DNA of 64,000 nucleotides from B33-G16 sp964611035 (lineage in GTDB: Bacteria > Desulfobacterota > DSM-4660 > Desulfatiglandales > B25-G16), in the NCBI GenBank assembly GCA_964611035.1, contig CAZSWT010000001.1, positions 65,697 to 129,696 of the forward strand, read 5' to 3'. The notes below the pieces were generated by a model, which worked only from the letters and a program-made list of their open reading frames with translations, was not told where the DNA came from and ran no database searches. Shown here in pieces: positions 1 through 8,461 of this stretch. A program made the position numbers and the translations under genes. The stretch's first letter is position 1, and every line of letters begins with the position of its first letter.

Positions 1-416
1 CCCAGCATCTCCACGCAACGTAGATAAAAGTCCTTAAAAAAAGTAAACCCAAACTCTTAGAGGCTGTGCCTACTATCCTGATTGGTTATTGTAAGATAAC
101 CAGTATCTCTTATTGCCAGCAGTTTGTGATAAAGACTGATTTTGGATAGATAAACCTGTACGGTAGATAGAACCAGGGCTATAACATTCCCAAAAGAAAT
201 ACCTTGGTGGGATAAAAGCATTTATTCATTGCAATTTTGATCATCGGATATTAATGAATCTATGTGCTTCATATATCAATACACAACGGCAACGAAATGT
301 AAGCAAAACATTACTGCAAATATGGCGTCACTGCAGATACAAGAATTGAGAAATGAGGAGCGATTAAGCTATAGTGCTACTTAACGTGATTTTTAAATTA
401 TAAGAAAGGAAAGTCT
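1..416. other. Non-coding stretch at window start
   Basis: I see no open frame with family resemblance, no tRNA and no clear terminator here. The last bases (around 403-412, AAGAAAGGAAAG) form the ribosome-binding region of the crotonase gene that starts at 417. Confidence 0.5.
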
Positions 417-1193
417 ATGAATTACAGTTATATCATATATGAAAAGAGGCAAAATATAGCCCTGATTACCTTGAATCAACCTGAGAAACAAAACATCCTA
501 TCCTTTGATCTTATACAGGAGTTATCTGGATGCTTGAGACAGGTGGCTCAAGAAAGGCGCGCTACGGTAATCATCGTAAAAGGAGCCGGAGATAATTTTT
601 GCGCAGGACATGACCTCAATGAGATTCTTCACCAGGATATAAACAATATTCGCCATCTATTTCAGGCTTGTCTTGATCTGATGATGCTGATACACACAGT
701 TCCTCAACCAGTAATAGCACAGGTTCACGGCATCGCCACTGCTGCGGGCTGCCAGTTGGCTGCCGCCTGTGACTTGGTAGTTGCAGAAGAAGGAGCCCAG
801 TTCGCAACACCTGGTGTACAGATTGGTCTTTTCTGTACCACCCCCATGGTCCCCTTAAGCCGTGCTGTGGGAAGAAAAAAGTCATTGGAAATGCTCCTTA
901 CCGGGAAATTTATTAGCGCTCAAGAAGCAAAAGAATATGGTCTGGTCAATCGAGTAGTACCCAAAAAAAAATTAGAAAAAGAGACATGGGCCTTGGCAAA
1001 AGATATCGACCAGTATAGTTTAGCGATTGTAAGCCTGGGCAAACAGACCTTCTATCAACAGATTGAGATGGCTGAGAAACAGGCCTACCAGTATACTAAG
1101 GAAGTGATTTCAGCAAATGCTCTCATGGACGATGCCCTGGAAGGCATGTCAGCCTTTTTAGAAAAACGCTCTCCTGTTTGGAAGGAAAAATAA
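417..1193 (+). CDS. Crotonase-family protein (ECHDC3-like), both usual catalytic Glu absent
   Basis: A 258-residue enoyl-CoA hydratase/isomerase superfamily protein. The oxyanion-hole segments are visible: FCAGHDL near residues 61-67 and HGIATAAGCQ near 104-113. The two positions that hold catalytic glutamates in true enoyl-CoA hydratase appear to be Gln113 and Gly133 (TPGVQIGLF), as in the ECHDC3-type branch, so water addition by the classical mechanism is unlikely. It should still bind an acyl-CoA or related thioester. ATG at 417 follows AAGGAAAG at a good distance. It is followed by an MFS carrier on the same strand, but the ~190-bp gap gives no proof of an operon. Substrate unknown. Confidence 0.85.
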   Translation: MNYSYIIYEKRQNIALITLNQPEKQNILSFDLIQELSGCLRQVAQERRATVIIVKGAGDNFCAGHDLNEILHQDINNIRHLFQACLDLMMLIHTVPQPVIAQVHGIATAAGCQLAAACDLVVAEEGAQFATPGVQIGLFCTTPMVPLSRAVGRKKSLEMLLTGKFISAQEAKEYGLVNRVVPKKKLEKETWALAKDIDQYSLAIVSLGKQTFYQQIEMAEKQAYQYTKEVISANALMDDALEGMSAFLEKRSPVWKEK

Positions 1194-1387
1194 TTCGAGA
1201 TATATTAGGCAGTCTGATTTGTTATGCAATCAAATTAAGTCTTTTAAGGTATAACATCAGAAGTAAAGCATATATTATATCATATCATGTTAGACTAAGT
1301 GCTCTTAGAAATGACAAGATTGCTATAATAAACACGAAATTATGTCTCATGCTCGACAGATAACAATAAATAGGGCTATAGAAAAAA

Positions 1388-2560
1388 ATGAACGAGAATG
1401 CAGCGTCGCTCAGATCCCAGGTGGGGCCACTGCTTTTAATGACAGGGATCTTTTTCTTAAATTTTATCTCAAGGATCATACTGGCCCCATTAATGCCTAC
1501 CATAGAAATGGATCTTGGGATTGGCCATGCGGAGGCAGGATCCCTATTTTTGCTAATTTCTCTCGGCTACTTTATCTCCCTCATGGGATCTGGGTTCTTT
1601 TCATCCCGGTTTACTCATAGAAAAACTATCATTTTTTCATCTATGGGACTTGGTGCAACACTTATCGCCATTTCCTTCAGCCACACTTTGCTGGAGGTCC
1701 GTATTGGCTGCATAATAGTTGGATTGGCTGCAGGGCTTTACCTTCCCTCTGGAATCAGTACCCTCACTTCTTTGGTGAGGTCTAAGGACTGGGGTAAGGC
1801 TATTGCCATTCATGAACTCGCCCCCAATCTCAGTTTTCTCACCGCACCCCTCATTTCTGAGGCTCTTTTGGTATGGTTAAAATGGAGAAACATCCTGGCA
1901 CTGCTTGGATTGGCATCTCTATTTGTTGGTTTGGCATTTGCCCGCTTCGGAAAAGGTGGAGACTTTCCCGGCGAGCCTCCTAGTCCATCTAATGTTAAGA
2001 GTCTTTTAAGGGAACCATCATTTTGGATAATGATTGTATTTTTCAGTCTGGGTATCAGCGGAACATTAGGCATCTACGCCATGCTGCCTCTTTTCCTAGT
2101 TTCTGAGAGAGGGATGACGCAGCGCTGGGCTAATTACGTGGTGGCGTTGTCTCGGGTTTCAGGGCTTGGAGTGGCATTTCTTTCGGGTATGGTGACGGAC
2201 AAGCTTGGTCCAAAGGTTGCCCTCGGAGGTGTTCTCCTTTTTACAGGTTTTCTCACTTTGCTTCTTGGCATTGTACCCGGAGCCTGGGTTGTGCTCATCG
2301 TTTTTCTCCAGCCTCTCATAGCAGTCTGTTTCTTCCCGCCGGGATTTGCAGCGCTCTCCCGAATTGGACCACCAAGCGTTCGTAATATCTCGGTTTCCTT
2401 AACAGTGCCTTTGGGCTTTCTTGTGGGAGGAGGGGCTATTCCTACTGGGATTGGTCTCTTTGGGGATATGTTCAGTTTCGATTTAGGGATTGCTCTCGTA
2501 GGTATAATAATTATGGGTGGTTTTATTCTCTTGCGCTACCTCCGGTTTCCTGATGAGTAG
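1388..2560 (+). CDS. Major facilitator superfamily transporter
   Basis: A 390-residue integral membrane protein with about twelve hydrophobic segments. The loop between segments 2 and 3 carries a degenerate MFS motif (SSRFTHRKT near residues 73-81), and a second related motif (GMVTDKLGP) opens the C-terminal half. The length is at the short end for the superfamily and the central loop is short. ATG 1388 gives a sensible N-terminus, with the first helix starting at about residue 14; the ribosome site is weak. The substrate cannot be deduced. The neighbouring crotonase hints at an organic acid, but that is only inference. Confidence 0.85.
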   Translation: MNENAASLRSQVGPLLLMTGIFFLNFISRIILAPLMPTIEMDLGIGHAEAGSLFLLISLGYFISLMGSGFFSSRFTHRKTIIFSSMGLGATLIAISFSHTLLEVRIGCIIVGLAAGLYLPSGISTLTSLVRSKDWGKAIAIHELAPNLSFLTAPLISEALLVWLKWRNILALLGLASLFVGLAFARFGKGGDFPGEPPSPSNVKSLLREPSFWIMIVFFSLGISGTLGIYAMLPLFLVSERGMTQRWANYVVALSRVSGLGVAFLSGMVTDKLGPKVALGGVLLFTGFLTLLLGIVPGAWVVLIVFLQPLIAVCFFPPGFAALSRIGPPSVRNISVSLTVPLGFLVGGGAIPTGIGLFGDMFSFDLGIALVGIIIMGGFILLRYLRFPDE

Positions 2561-2804
2561 AGAGTGCCAGAATCTATTGTACGTTGTCTGCTGTTTTAAT
2601 TCTTAAGGTCAGCTTATATTGCTATGCACGTATGTTATTTGGGATAGGGCGATGCAGAAATATAGCTTGTGATAGGCTTTGAGTTGAGAGCTGAAAGCTA
2701 ATAACTTACTTTTCTTTGTAGGCCAATATTTCAGAGCAATCAACTAACAATGAGCGCCTTCTTTCTTTATTGTTCAAGAAATAATTTAACCAATGGTAAC
2801 AATA

Positions 2805-3251
2805 TTATTCATTCCCTCGAGAACGGATCAGGAGGAGCGGTCTATCTATGCGATGTAATACGCCTGCTGCAACACTTCCATAAAATACTTGCGATAAACC
2901 ACTCCTACCATGGCTGGCTAAGGCAATAAGGTCTGCGCCTTCCTGCTCTGCAACCTTTATAATGGCTTCAACGACAGGGCCATTTATAACATGCTTCTTG
3001 GTCTCAATCCCTTTTTCTTGAAACTCTCCTTGTATGGCGTTAAGATAAGATTCTGCCTGCTTTACCCATCTCTCAATTTCTTGTTGATATAAGGCGATAT
3101 CCCCCTCAGGACCCACAATAAGTGGAGGCGGTTCAACTACCTGTAAAAAGATAACTCTTGCATGGTAGAGCTTGCTCAATTCTTCAACGTGGCGTAATAT
3201 TCCTTCAGCCCTTTTTGACCCATCTAATGGTACCAATATAGTTTTATACAT
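2805..3251 (-). CDS. Universal stress protein, UspA family
   Basis: A 148-residue single-domain Usp protein. It begins with the family's typical MYKTILVPLDGS strand/loop and ends with the nucleotide-binding pattern ASHGRSGLSQVFYGSVA (SHG, nine residues, then GS), which resembles the ATP-binding subclass, although the first glycine of the usual G-2x-G pattern is Ala. It is cytoplasmic and probably dimeric. GAGGAGG lies just upstream of ATG 3251. Both flanks are non-coding, so it is likely a monocistronic gene. Role: general stress or persistence, from the family only. Confidence 0.93.
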   Translation of the reverse strand: MYKTILVPLDGSKRAEGILRHVEELSKLYHARVIFLQVVEPPPLIVGPEGDIALYQQEIERWVKQAESYLNAIQGEFQEKGIETKKHVINGPVVEAIIKVAEQEGADLIALASHGRSGLSQVFYGSVAAGVLHRIDRPLLLIRSRGNE

Positions 3252-3723
3252 GATAGCCTCCTCATAGTAAATTTATCCGAAAATCTAAACCTGTTGCCAG
3301 TTAACCGGTGGGGTGCTGTTGAATATTATCAGACATATGCAAAACTTAGATAGCGGAAAGATTATTAATGATTTAAACAAGTTTCCTGACTAAAAATCGT
3401 TATTTAACGCTTTAAATCCCATGCGCAGTTTTTCGTTGAAATTTTGAGGGCCTGGGCTCATAGACAAAGATTGAAGGCTTTATATTCAATATAATCGCTT
3501 TACGATTTCATTTGAAGAAAAAAGAGGCTTATACGCGATCAAATTATAGCAGGAAGAACTCATAGAATCCAAAGGTTAAAATTTTATGCGTGGAAGCATC
3601 ATCCAAGAACCATTCAACTGTATACTATCCCTTGAGGAGATTGTATAATAATAAAATCGCCATTGCCCCGAAAAGTGCCTGTGAGGTCAATAGATTTGCT
3701 TCTTAAAGTCAAATGCTATTTTT
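3252..3723. other. Non-coding gap
   Basis: Between the divergently read ends of the Usp gene and the AAA ATPase. AT-rich, no open frame of credible composition. It should contain the Usp promoter, but I cannot fix it with confidence. Confidence 0.4.
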
Positions 3724-4458
3724 TTATATTGAGTTTAGGTATTTGTTTCTATCCGCCATGAAGTTCTTGTAGATCTGGAACTGATCTGTCTCTTCATAAT
3801 CAATTTGTTTTACAGGCACATGGTCAAAGCTGTGTATCTTCGCCCCAGGACATGCCAGGAGGATTGGAGAATGAGTGGCAATGATAAATTGTGCGTGCCC
3901 GGCCTGGCTCATGTCCTTAAGCACCCCAAGCAAATCTAATTGGGTTCTTGGTGAGAGTGCTGTCTCTGGTTCGTCCATAAAATAAATCCCTTTGATTTTG
4001 TAGCGGGCCTTGAAAAACGACATCAGTGACTGGCCATGGGATTTGGTCACTAAAGATTCCCCCCCAAAATAATCAAGTGATCCAGGGTCTGCTGCTGCCC
4101 ATTCGTCCAGAATTTGGGCAAAGTTCTGGAATATCTGGGATGCGAAAAACGACCCATGCACGGAACCCTGAGTCCATTCGACATCGATAGCCTCGTGCAA
4201 CCTTTTCTCATATAAGTTGACTTTGAAGGGTTTTCTCTCAACGTTTCCCCATATATATATGCCGCATTTGTGCGTTATAGCCTCGAGCAAAGTCGACTTC
4301 CCGGTGCCATTCTCTCCTACGAAGAATGTAACCGGCGAGTTGAATAAAATGCTTTTCGTCTCATGAAAAATGTTTAGGTTAAAAGGATAGTGTTCTATGG
4401 TCGGGAATTTTTCGGGATGAATAGTAACTCTCTTAAGATGCATCGGAATATCTACCAA
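3724..4458 (-). CDS. AAA family ATPase (SMC/ABC-like, stand-alone)
   Basis: A 244-residue ATP-binding protein of the AAA_21/AAA_23 kind. Walker A is GENGTGKST (about residues 48-56). A signature-like region (SHGQSLMSFF) precedes Walker B IYFMDEPETALSP, followed by a switch ATHSPILL near the C-terminus. This is the compact ABC-type ATPase also seen in OLD- and SMC-like proteins, with no membrane segment and no fused nuclease. No Toprim or nuclease partner is adjacent, so it does not form an obvious OLD or Gabija-type pair. The start may be Met1 (TTG/ATG region at 4458) or Met6. Function unknown beyond ATP hydrolysis. Confidence 0.85.
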   Translation of the reverse strand: MVDIPMHLKRVTIHPEKFPTIEHYPFNLNIFHETKSILFNSPVTFFVGENGTGKSTLLEAITHKCGIYIWGNVERKPFKVNLYEKRLHEAIDVEWTQGSVHGSFFASQIFQNFAQILDEWAAADPGSLDYFGGESLVTKSHGQSLMSFFKARYKIKGIYFMDEPETALSPRTQLDLLGVLKDMSQAGHAQFIIATHSPILLACPGAKIHSFDHVPVKQIDYEETDQFQIYKNFMADRNKYLNSI

Positions 4459-4729
4459 TGTTTAATATTGTTTACAAAACGGATTGGCGTAGTCTTCTCA
4501 AGCATCAGATGTATGCTTAGATGAAACCTATTGATACCGCATTTCGAGATCGCGTTCGAGCGATCAGACCCGCAACAAGATACTGAATCTCAATACGTAC
4601 CGGTACAAGGAAGGCAGAAATCCGAGTCACGTGATTGAATTCACAGGAAGCTAACCTTTTTGTCCCACAAAGTCAAACAGTATTTTGGATACATTATCCG
4701 CGCCTCCTTCTCTCAAAAGAGCCTACCAT

Positions 4730-4833
4730 GCCTGCCCTGGCGCGACTAAGCCCATTCTGAAATGAAAATTTATGTTTATTGCTCAAGGAACGATCCCTTG
4801 CGATTAACACAGGATACCAGGTCTGGGCCAGGG
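4730..4833 (-). repeat. 102-bp conserved-end element, copy A
   Basis: Reading on the minus strand it starts CCCTGGCCCAGACCTGG and ends GCGCCAGGGCAGGC, with an unrelated middle. Same ends and near-identical length as copies at 39937, 53293, 54515 and 60821. The terminal CCCTGG/CCAGGG can pair. No protein-coding capacity. Confidence 0.9.
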
Positions 4834-5250
4834 CTGCGACCCGTTTGTTTATCGTAGGTTTGGACTATGCACCGTTCCAAGTCCGGCATTTGAAGCATAC
4901 AGGATTGGTGATCGGTCTGGGCCAAGGAATGACTGTTATTCAGCAGGCATCCAGGGCCGGTTACAGATCTAAGGATGTGAAACAAGATAAAACGTTTAAC
5001 GCCCTGAAATACCTTACTGTTATATCCTACCATGTATCTAATAACAGGGAATAAATGTTTAAATGTGGAGCCTGCATGCTAAAGAGCCATATTGACGGAA
5101 AATAAGCAGCTAAGACATTATGGGCTTTGTCATGGGCTTTGTCATTGACACATAACGGTTCATTTTCTATACTGTATAAATAACAAAAAGAAGTGTCTAT
5201 CAATCAATTAAATATCAGTTCAACTACTCTCTCTTAAAAAGGAGGATACG
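4834..5250. other. Non-coding gap upstream of the ferritin-like gene
   Basis: Apart from repeat copy A just before it and the promoter at 5145-5173, I see nothing here. A small open frame across this area is formed mainly by the repeat and is not believed. Confidence 0.4.
5145..5173 (+). promoter_or_regulatory. Sigma-70 type promoter of the ferritin-like gene
   Basis: TTGACA at 5145-5150 and TATACT at 5168-5173 are separated by 17 bp, close to consensus. The start of transcription would be near 5180, leaving a ~70-nt leader before ATG 5251. Confidence 0.7.
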
Positions 5251-5748
5251 ATGGTTATAGGTTTTAATGCGGATGAGGTGTTCGAGATGGCGATTCGGAT
5301 CGAGGAAAACGGTGCTACTTTCTATCGAAAAGCTGCGGGATTGCAATCAGATGCAGAAAATCGTGAGTTTCTCGAGAAATTGGCTGCGATGGAGGACGGC
5401 CATAAAGCAACATTCATAGAAATCCGGAAAACGCTTACTAATAAAGAAAAAGGTGGAAAGGTTTTCGACCCTCAAGACGAGCTATCACTGTACCTCGCTG
5501 CAATGGCAAACACGCATGGTGGTGAGGGAAGCCCATCTGCGGCAGATTCACTAACTGGCACTGAAACCATGGAGGAGGTGCTCACTACGGCTATTGGCCT
5601 TGAGAAAGAATCTGTCCTGTTTTACCTCGGCATAAAGGACATCGTGTCGCCAGAGTATGGCCTTGAGAGGATCAACGATATTATAAGGGAAGAGCGAGGA
5701 CACATTGCACAGCTGAACGGTCTTCTTGAAAAGCTGAAAAAGGGTTAG
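5251..5748 (+). CDS. Ferritin-like/rubrerythrin-type diiron protein
   Basis: A 165-residue four-helix protein. Candidate iron ligands lie in the expected pattern: E in RIEENG (about residue 17-19), EDGH (about 47-50), EKES (about 118-121) and EERGH near the C-terminus. The C-terminal rubredoxin domain of full rubrerythrin is absent, so it belongs to the short ferritin-like family common in anaerobes, used in peroxide or iron handling. AAAGGAGG sits 7 nt before ATG 5251, and a strong promoter lies upstream. It appears monocistronic. Confidence 0.88.
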   Translation: MVIGFNADEVFEMAIRIEENGATFYRKAAGLQSDAENREFLEKLAAMEDGHKATFIEIRKTLTNKEKGGKVFDPQDELSLYLAAMANTHGGEGSPSAADSLTGTETMEEVLTTAIGLEKESVLFYLGIKDIVSPEYGLERINDIIREERGHIAQLNGLLEKLKKG

Positions 5749-6294
5749 TGGCAAGTATTTTGGAAGCTATAAAGTAACCCCTATCACCCACCGTTTATAC
5801 CGAGTTGCCAATAAAACCTTCGGAGATAAAAGCTCACCTCCCCTACTCCTCGACAGAGGATTGGTGCAGTTATCAATTGATATTACTATTCTTTACTCAC
5901 CGCGCGGCAAGGCATTTAACCGTTTCGTTAACAGCAGAGGCATATCAAGGAAAACAACTGCTCTCAATGCCACCTTCACCCCACCCTAATCTTCTACGAT
6001 GAAAATTCACAAAAGGTATTCAAATTGCGCAGCCACCATATCATATCATGCGCTTTATCAGATAAGTGTAAGTGTGGTTAATATGCGCCCTTAACCGCAC
6101 AATAAAGATGTCCCCACTATACTTCAAAGGACAAAAAGGAGCTCTATTTCCTATTTTAGCATCTCAAATCATATGAGTTATTGTCGCCATTACGGTTTTC
6201 AGTAAAAAGTTATTGCCCACTTCGTAGTGCATAGGGTATAATCTTTTTAAACAGCTGCATAAAAAATACACCTATAAAAGAGGAGAGCAGTAAT
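5749..6294. other. Non-coding gap before the ExtKL-like gene
   Basis: No credible gene on either strand. The last 15 bases carry AGAGGAGAG, the ribosome site of the following gene. Short open frames here have no family resemblance. Confidence 0.4.
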
Positions 6295-7893
6295 ATGAAA
6301 ACTGTAATGAAAATGGTTTTGATTATAGCTTTAAGCCTTTCAATAGGTTGTGTGTCTGCGACAACAGCTACAAGCAAGGATGTTCCCTTGGTCACAAAGA
6401 GTGATCTTAAATCAATGATGGGGAATCCTGATGTAATTATTCTGGATGTTCGCCCTGAGCAGCAGTGGAAGGCGAGTGAGCTAAAAATTCGTGGGGCAGT
6501 TCACGAAAATCCAAAGAAGGTAGAATCCTGGGCAAAAAACTATTCCAAAGACAAGACACTTATCTTTTACTGAGCGTGACCGAGAGAATCTACCAGTGTC
6601 AGGGTGGCACGGACGGTTAGAAAGATTGGTTTTAAGCATGTTTTCGCCCTTAAGGGTGGATACAGAGAGTGGATCAAAGCGAGATTTCCCACAGAGGCAA
6701 AGTTAAAAGCCACAGAGAGACAAGCCTGTGTCACATGCCATAAGGAGGTCACCGCAGGTATCGTAAAAGACTGGCAATTGAGTAAACATAGCAAGAATGA
6801 CGTTTTTTGTACAGTATGTCACGACGATCAGCACATGTCTAAAGAAGATGTGGCAAAGGCAATGATACCAACAGCAGATACCTGTCAACAGTGTCATGAA
6901 GAACAGGGAGCACAGTTCAAGGCAGGAAAGCATGCATTGGCGTGGGCAGCGATGAAGGCCATGCCTACAGCACATTGGCAGCCTATGGCCTTGATGGAAG
7001 GGATGAAGGGCTGCGGTGGCTGCCATAAGCTTGGAATCAAGACAGAGGCTGAGATTAAGATGCTAAAGAAACAAGGAACAGGCTTCGGTCTTGCGTCATG
7101 TGATGTGTGCCATACTCGGCACCTTTTCTCCGCGAAAGAAGCGAGGCAGCCACAATCCTGTCAAACCTGTCATATGGGCTTTGACCATCCACAGTGGGAA
7201 ATGTACTCCTCATCAAAGCACGGCGTAAGGTTTTTACTGAAACAGAATGGAATCTTGCCTGAGACGTCCGTTGCTCCTACCTGTCAAACATGTCACATGC
7301 AGGATGGCAATCACGAGGTGAGAACCGCGTGGGGATTCCTCGCAGTACGGCTACCTATGCCTGAGGATAAAACATGGGCCTCGGCCCGTATCACGATTCT
7401 GCAAGCGCTCGGAGTGCTTGATCCTAATGGAAATCCCACTGCAAGGCTTGAGGTGGTAAAGAAGGCAGATTTAGCTCGCCTCACACAGGACGAATGGCAA
7501 AGAGAGCGTGATACAATGCTGGAGACCTGCAGCCAGTGCCATTCCCTCAATTTTGCTCAAGTAGAGCTAGAAAAAGGAGACCAGTTGATTAGGGAAGCAG
7601 ATCTACTGATGGCCGAGGCGGTCCACATTGTCGCTGATTTGTATGGTAAGGGATTCCTCAAAAAACCGAAAAATTACACGTACTCGTTTCCTGACATGCT
7701 CTCGTTTCATGATGCACCAACACCGATAGAGCAGAGACTGTTTCTTATGTTTATGAAGCACCGCATGAGAACGTTCCAAGGGGCATTTCATGCAAACCCG
7801 GACTATGCATTGTGGTACGGATGGAGTGCTATGCGACAGGACTTATCAGAGATAAAGGCATTGGCAGAAACACTTAGGAGGACCCATAAATAG
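6295..7893 (+). CDS. extKL: ExtKL-like rhodanese/octaheme cytochrome c, probable double selenoprotein
   Basis: Read as one 532-residue protein through two TGA codons at 6571-6573 and 6577-6579. The parts before and after are in the same frame and together make one domain. Residues 1-22 are a lipoprotein-like signal (SIGC lipobox, Cys19). A rhodanese domain follows (VIILDVRPEQQWK); its active-site loop reads FY-TGA-A-TGA-PREST, where related proteins carry C-x-C, and it closes with FALKGGYREW. Residues ~145-416 hold eight CxxCH heme sites (CVTCH, CTVCH, CQQCH, CGGCH, CDVCH, CQTCH twice, CSQCH), and a hydroxylamine-oxidoreductase-like tail follows. ExtKL (seleno)proteins are known from selenite/tellurite-associated operons in Geobacter relatives; the usual ext porin and lipoprotein neighbours are absent here. 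A pseudogene with two nonsense mutations is the alternative. Confidence 0.8.
6580..6607 (+). promoter_or_regulatory. Candidate bacterial SECIS hairpin
   Basis: Ten bases after the second TGA, CTACC (6590-6594) can pair with GGTGG (6603-6607) around an eight-base loop AGTGTCAG that contains a GU. Spacing resembles the ~11 nt between UGA and the minimal SECIS of E. coli fdhF. The first TGA lies 6 nt further upstream. No thermodynamic calculation was made. Confidence 0.5.
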
Positions 7894-8461
7894 GTAAAAT
7901 GTAAACGTAAGTATTTCATCAATCTGCTCCTTGAAAATTATACAGAAGTTCTGCTGAATTGGGAAAAACTGGTACTTTCTCCATGTTTTTCTGTCACAGC
8001 GTGCACCCTTCCCTGCATGGTATCCACCTCTAAGAATGCAATCAATTAGATCTCACTCACACAATGAATTTTTCTATATTGTTACTGATAGACCTGATAA
8101 AATCCTCTCCATTAGGTTTGACAACACAGCTTTAATGCTGCCAAAGGAGGAAAAAAAGCGTTTGAGGTTTAGGTTTCTTTATCATTATTATCCCATTCGA
8201 ACTTATGCTTCCTGATTTAAAACTGTTCCGGGAATTGATGGATAGATTCGTCAAAATCCAGTCAAAGTAGTATAGACGTATTCCCACCGGTCTCGCGTTT
8301 TGAAGTATTGCCGGCAGATGACGAGCAGATACACGCTCTTTCAGTATTGTCTCACTCCAAAACCGCATATCTTGTGGCCCCTTTTCCCTTGACACATAAT
8401 TCTATTTCTTCCTATACTTCCTATCCAACAAAGGGAATATTTCAATTCAATCAATCAATTC
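7894..8461. other. Non-coding gap containing the plsB promoter
   Basis: No gene recognised. The first part after extKL holds no clear terminator. Near the end are the promoter at 8389-8418 and a stretch (about 8366-8430) that resembles the region upstream of the crotonase gene at 25514. Confidence 0.45.
8389..8418 (+). promoter_or_regulatory. Sigma-70 type promoter of plsB
   Basis: TTGACA 8389-8394 and TATACT 8413-8418 with an 18-bp spacer. Transcription would start near 8425, about 37 nt before ATG 8462. Confidence 0.65.

Noticed and set aside
3724..4458. AAA ATPase as half of a Gabija or OLD defence pair
   Set aside because: No Toprim or nuclease domain in the protein and no helicase partner next to it.
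4779..5054. 91-codon open frame on the plus strand
   Set aside because: Its 5' half is repeat copy A and the rest has no family resemblance or good ribosome site.
6571..6579. Simple pseudogene explanation for the two TGA codons
   Set aside because: Both stops fall on the C-x-C positions and nowhere else in 533 codons, and both are TGA; chance nonsense mutation would rarely do this. Kept only as the alternative.
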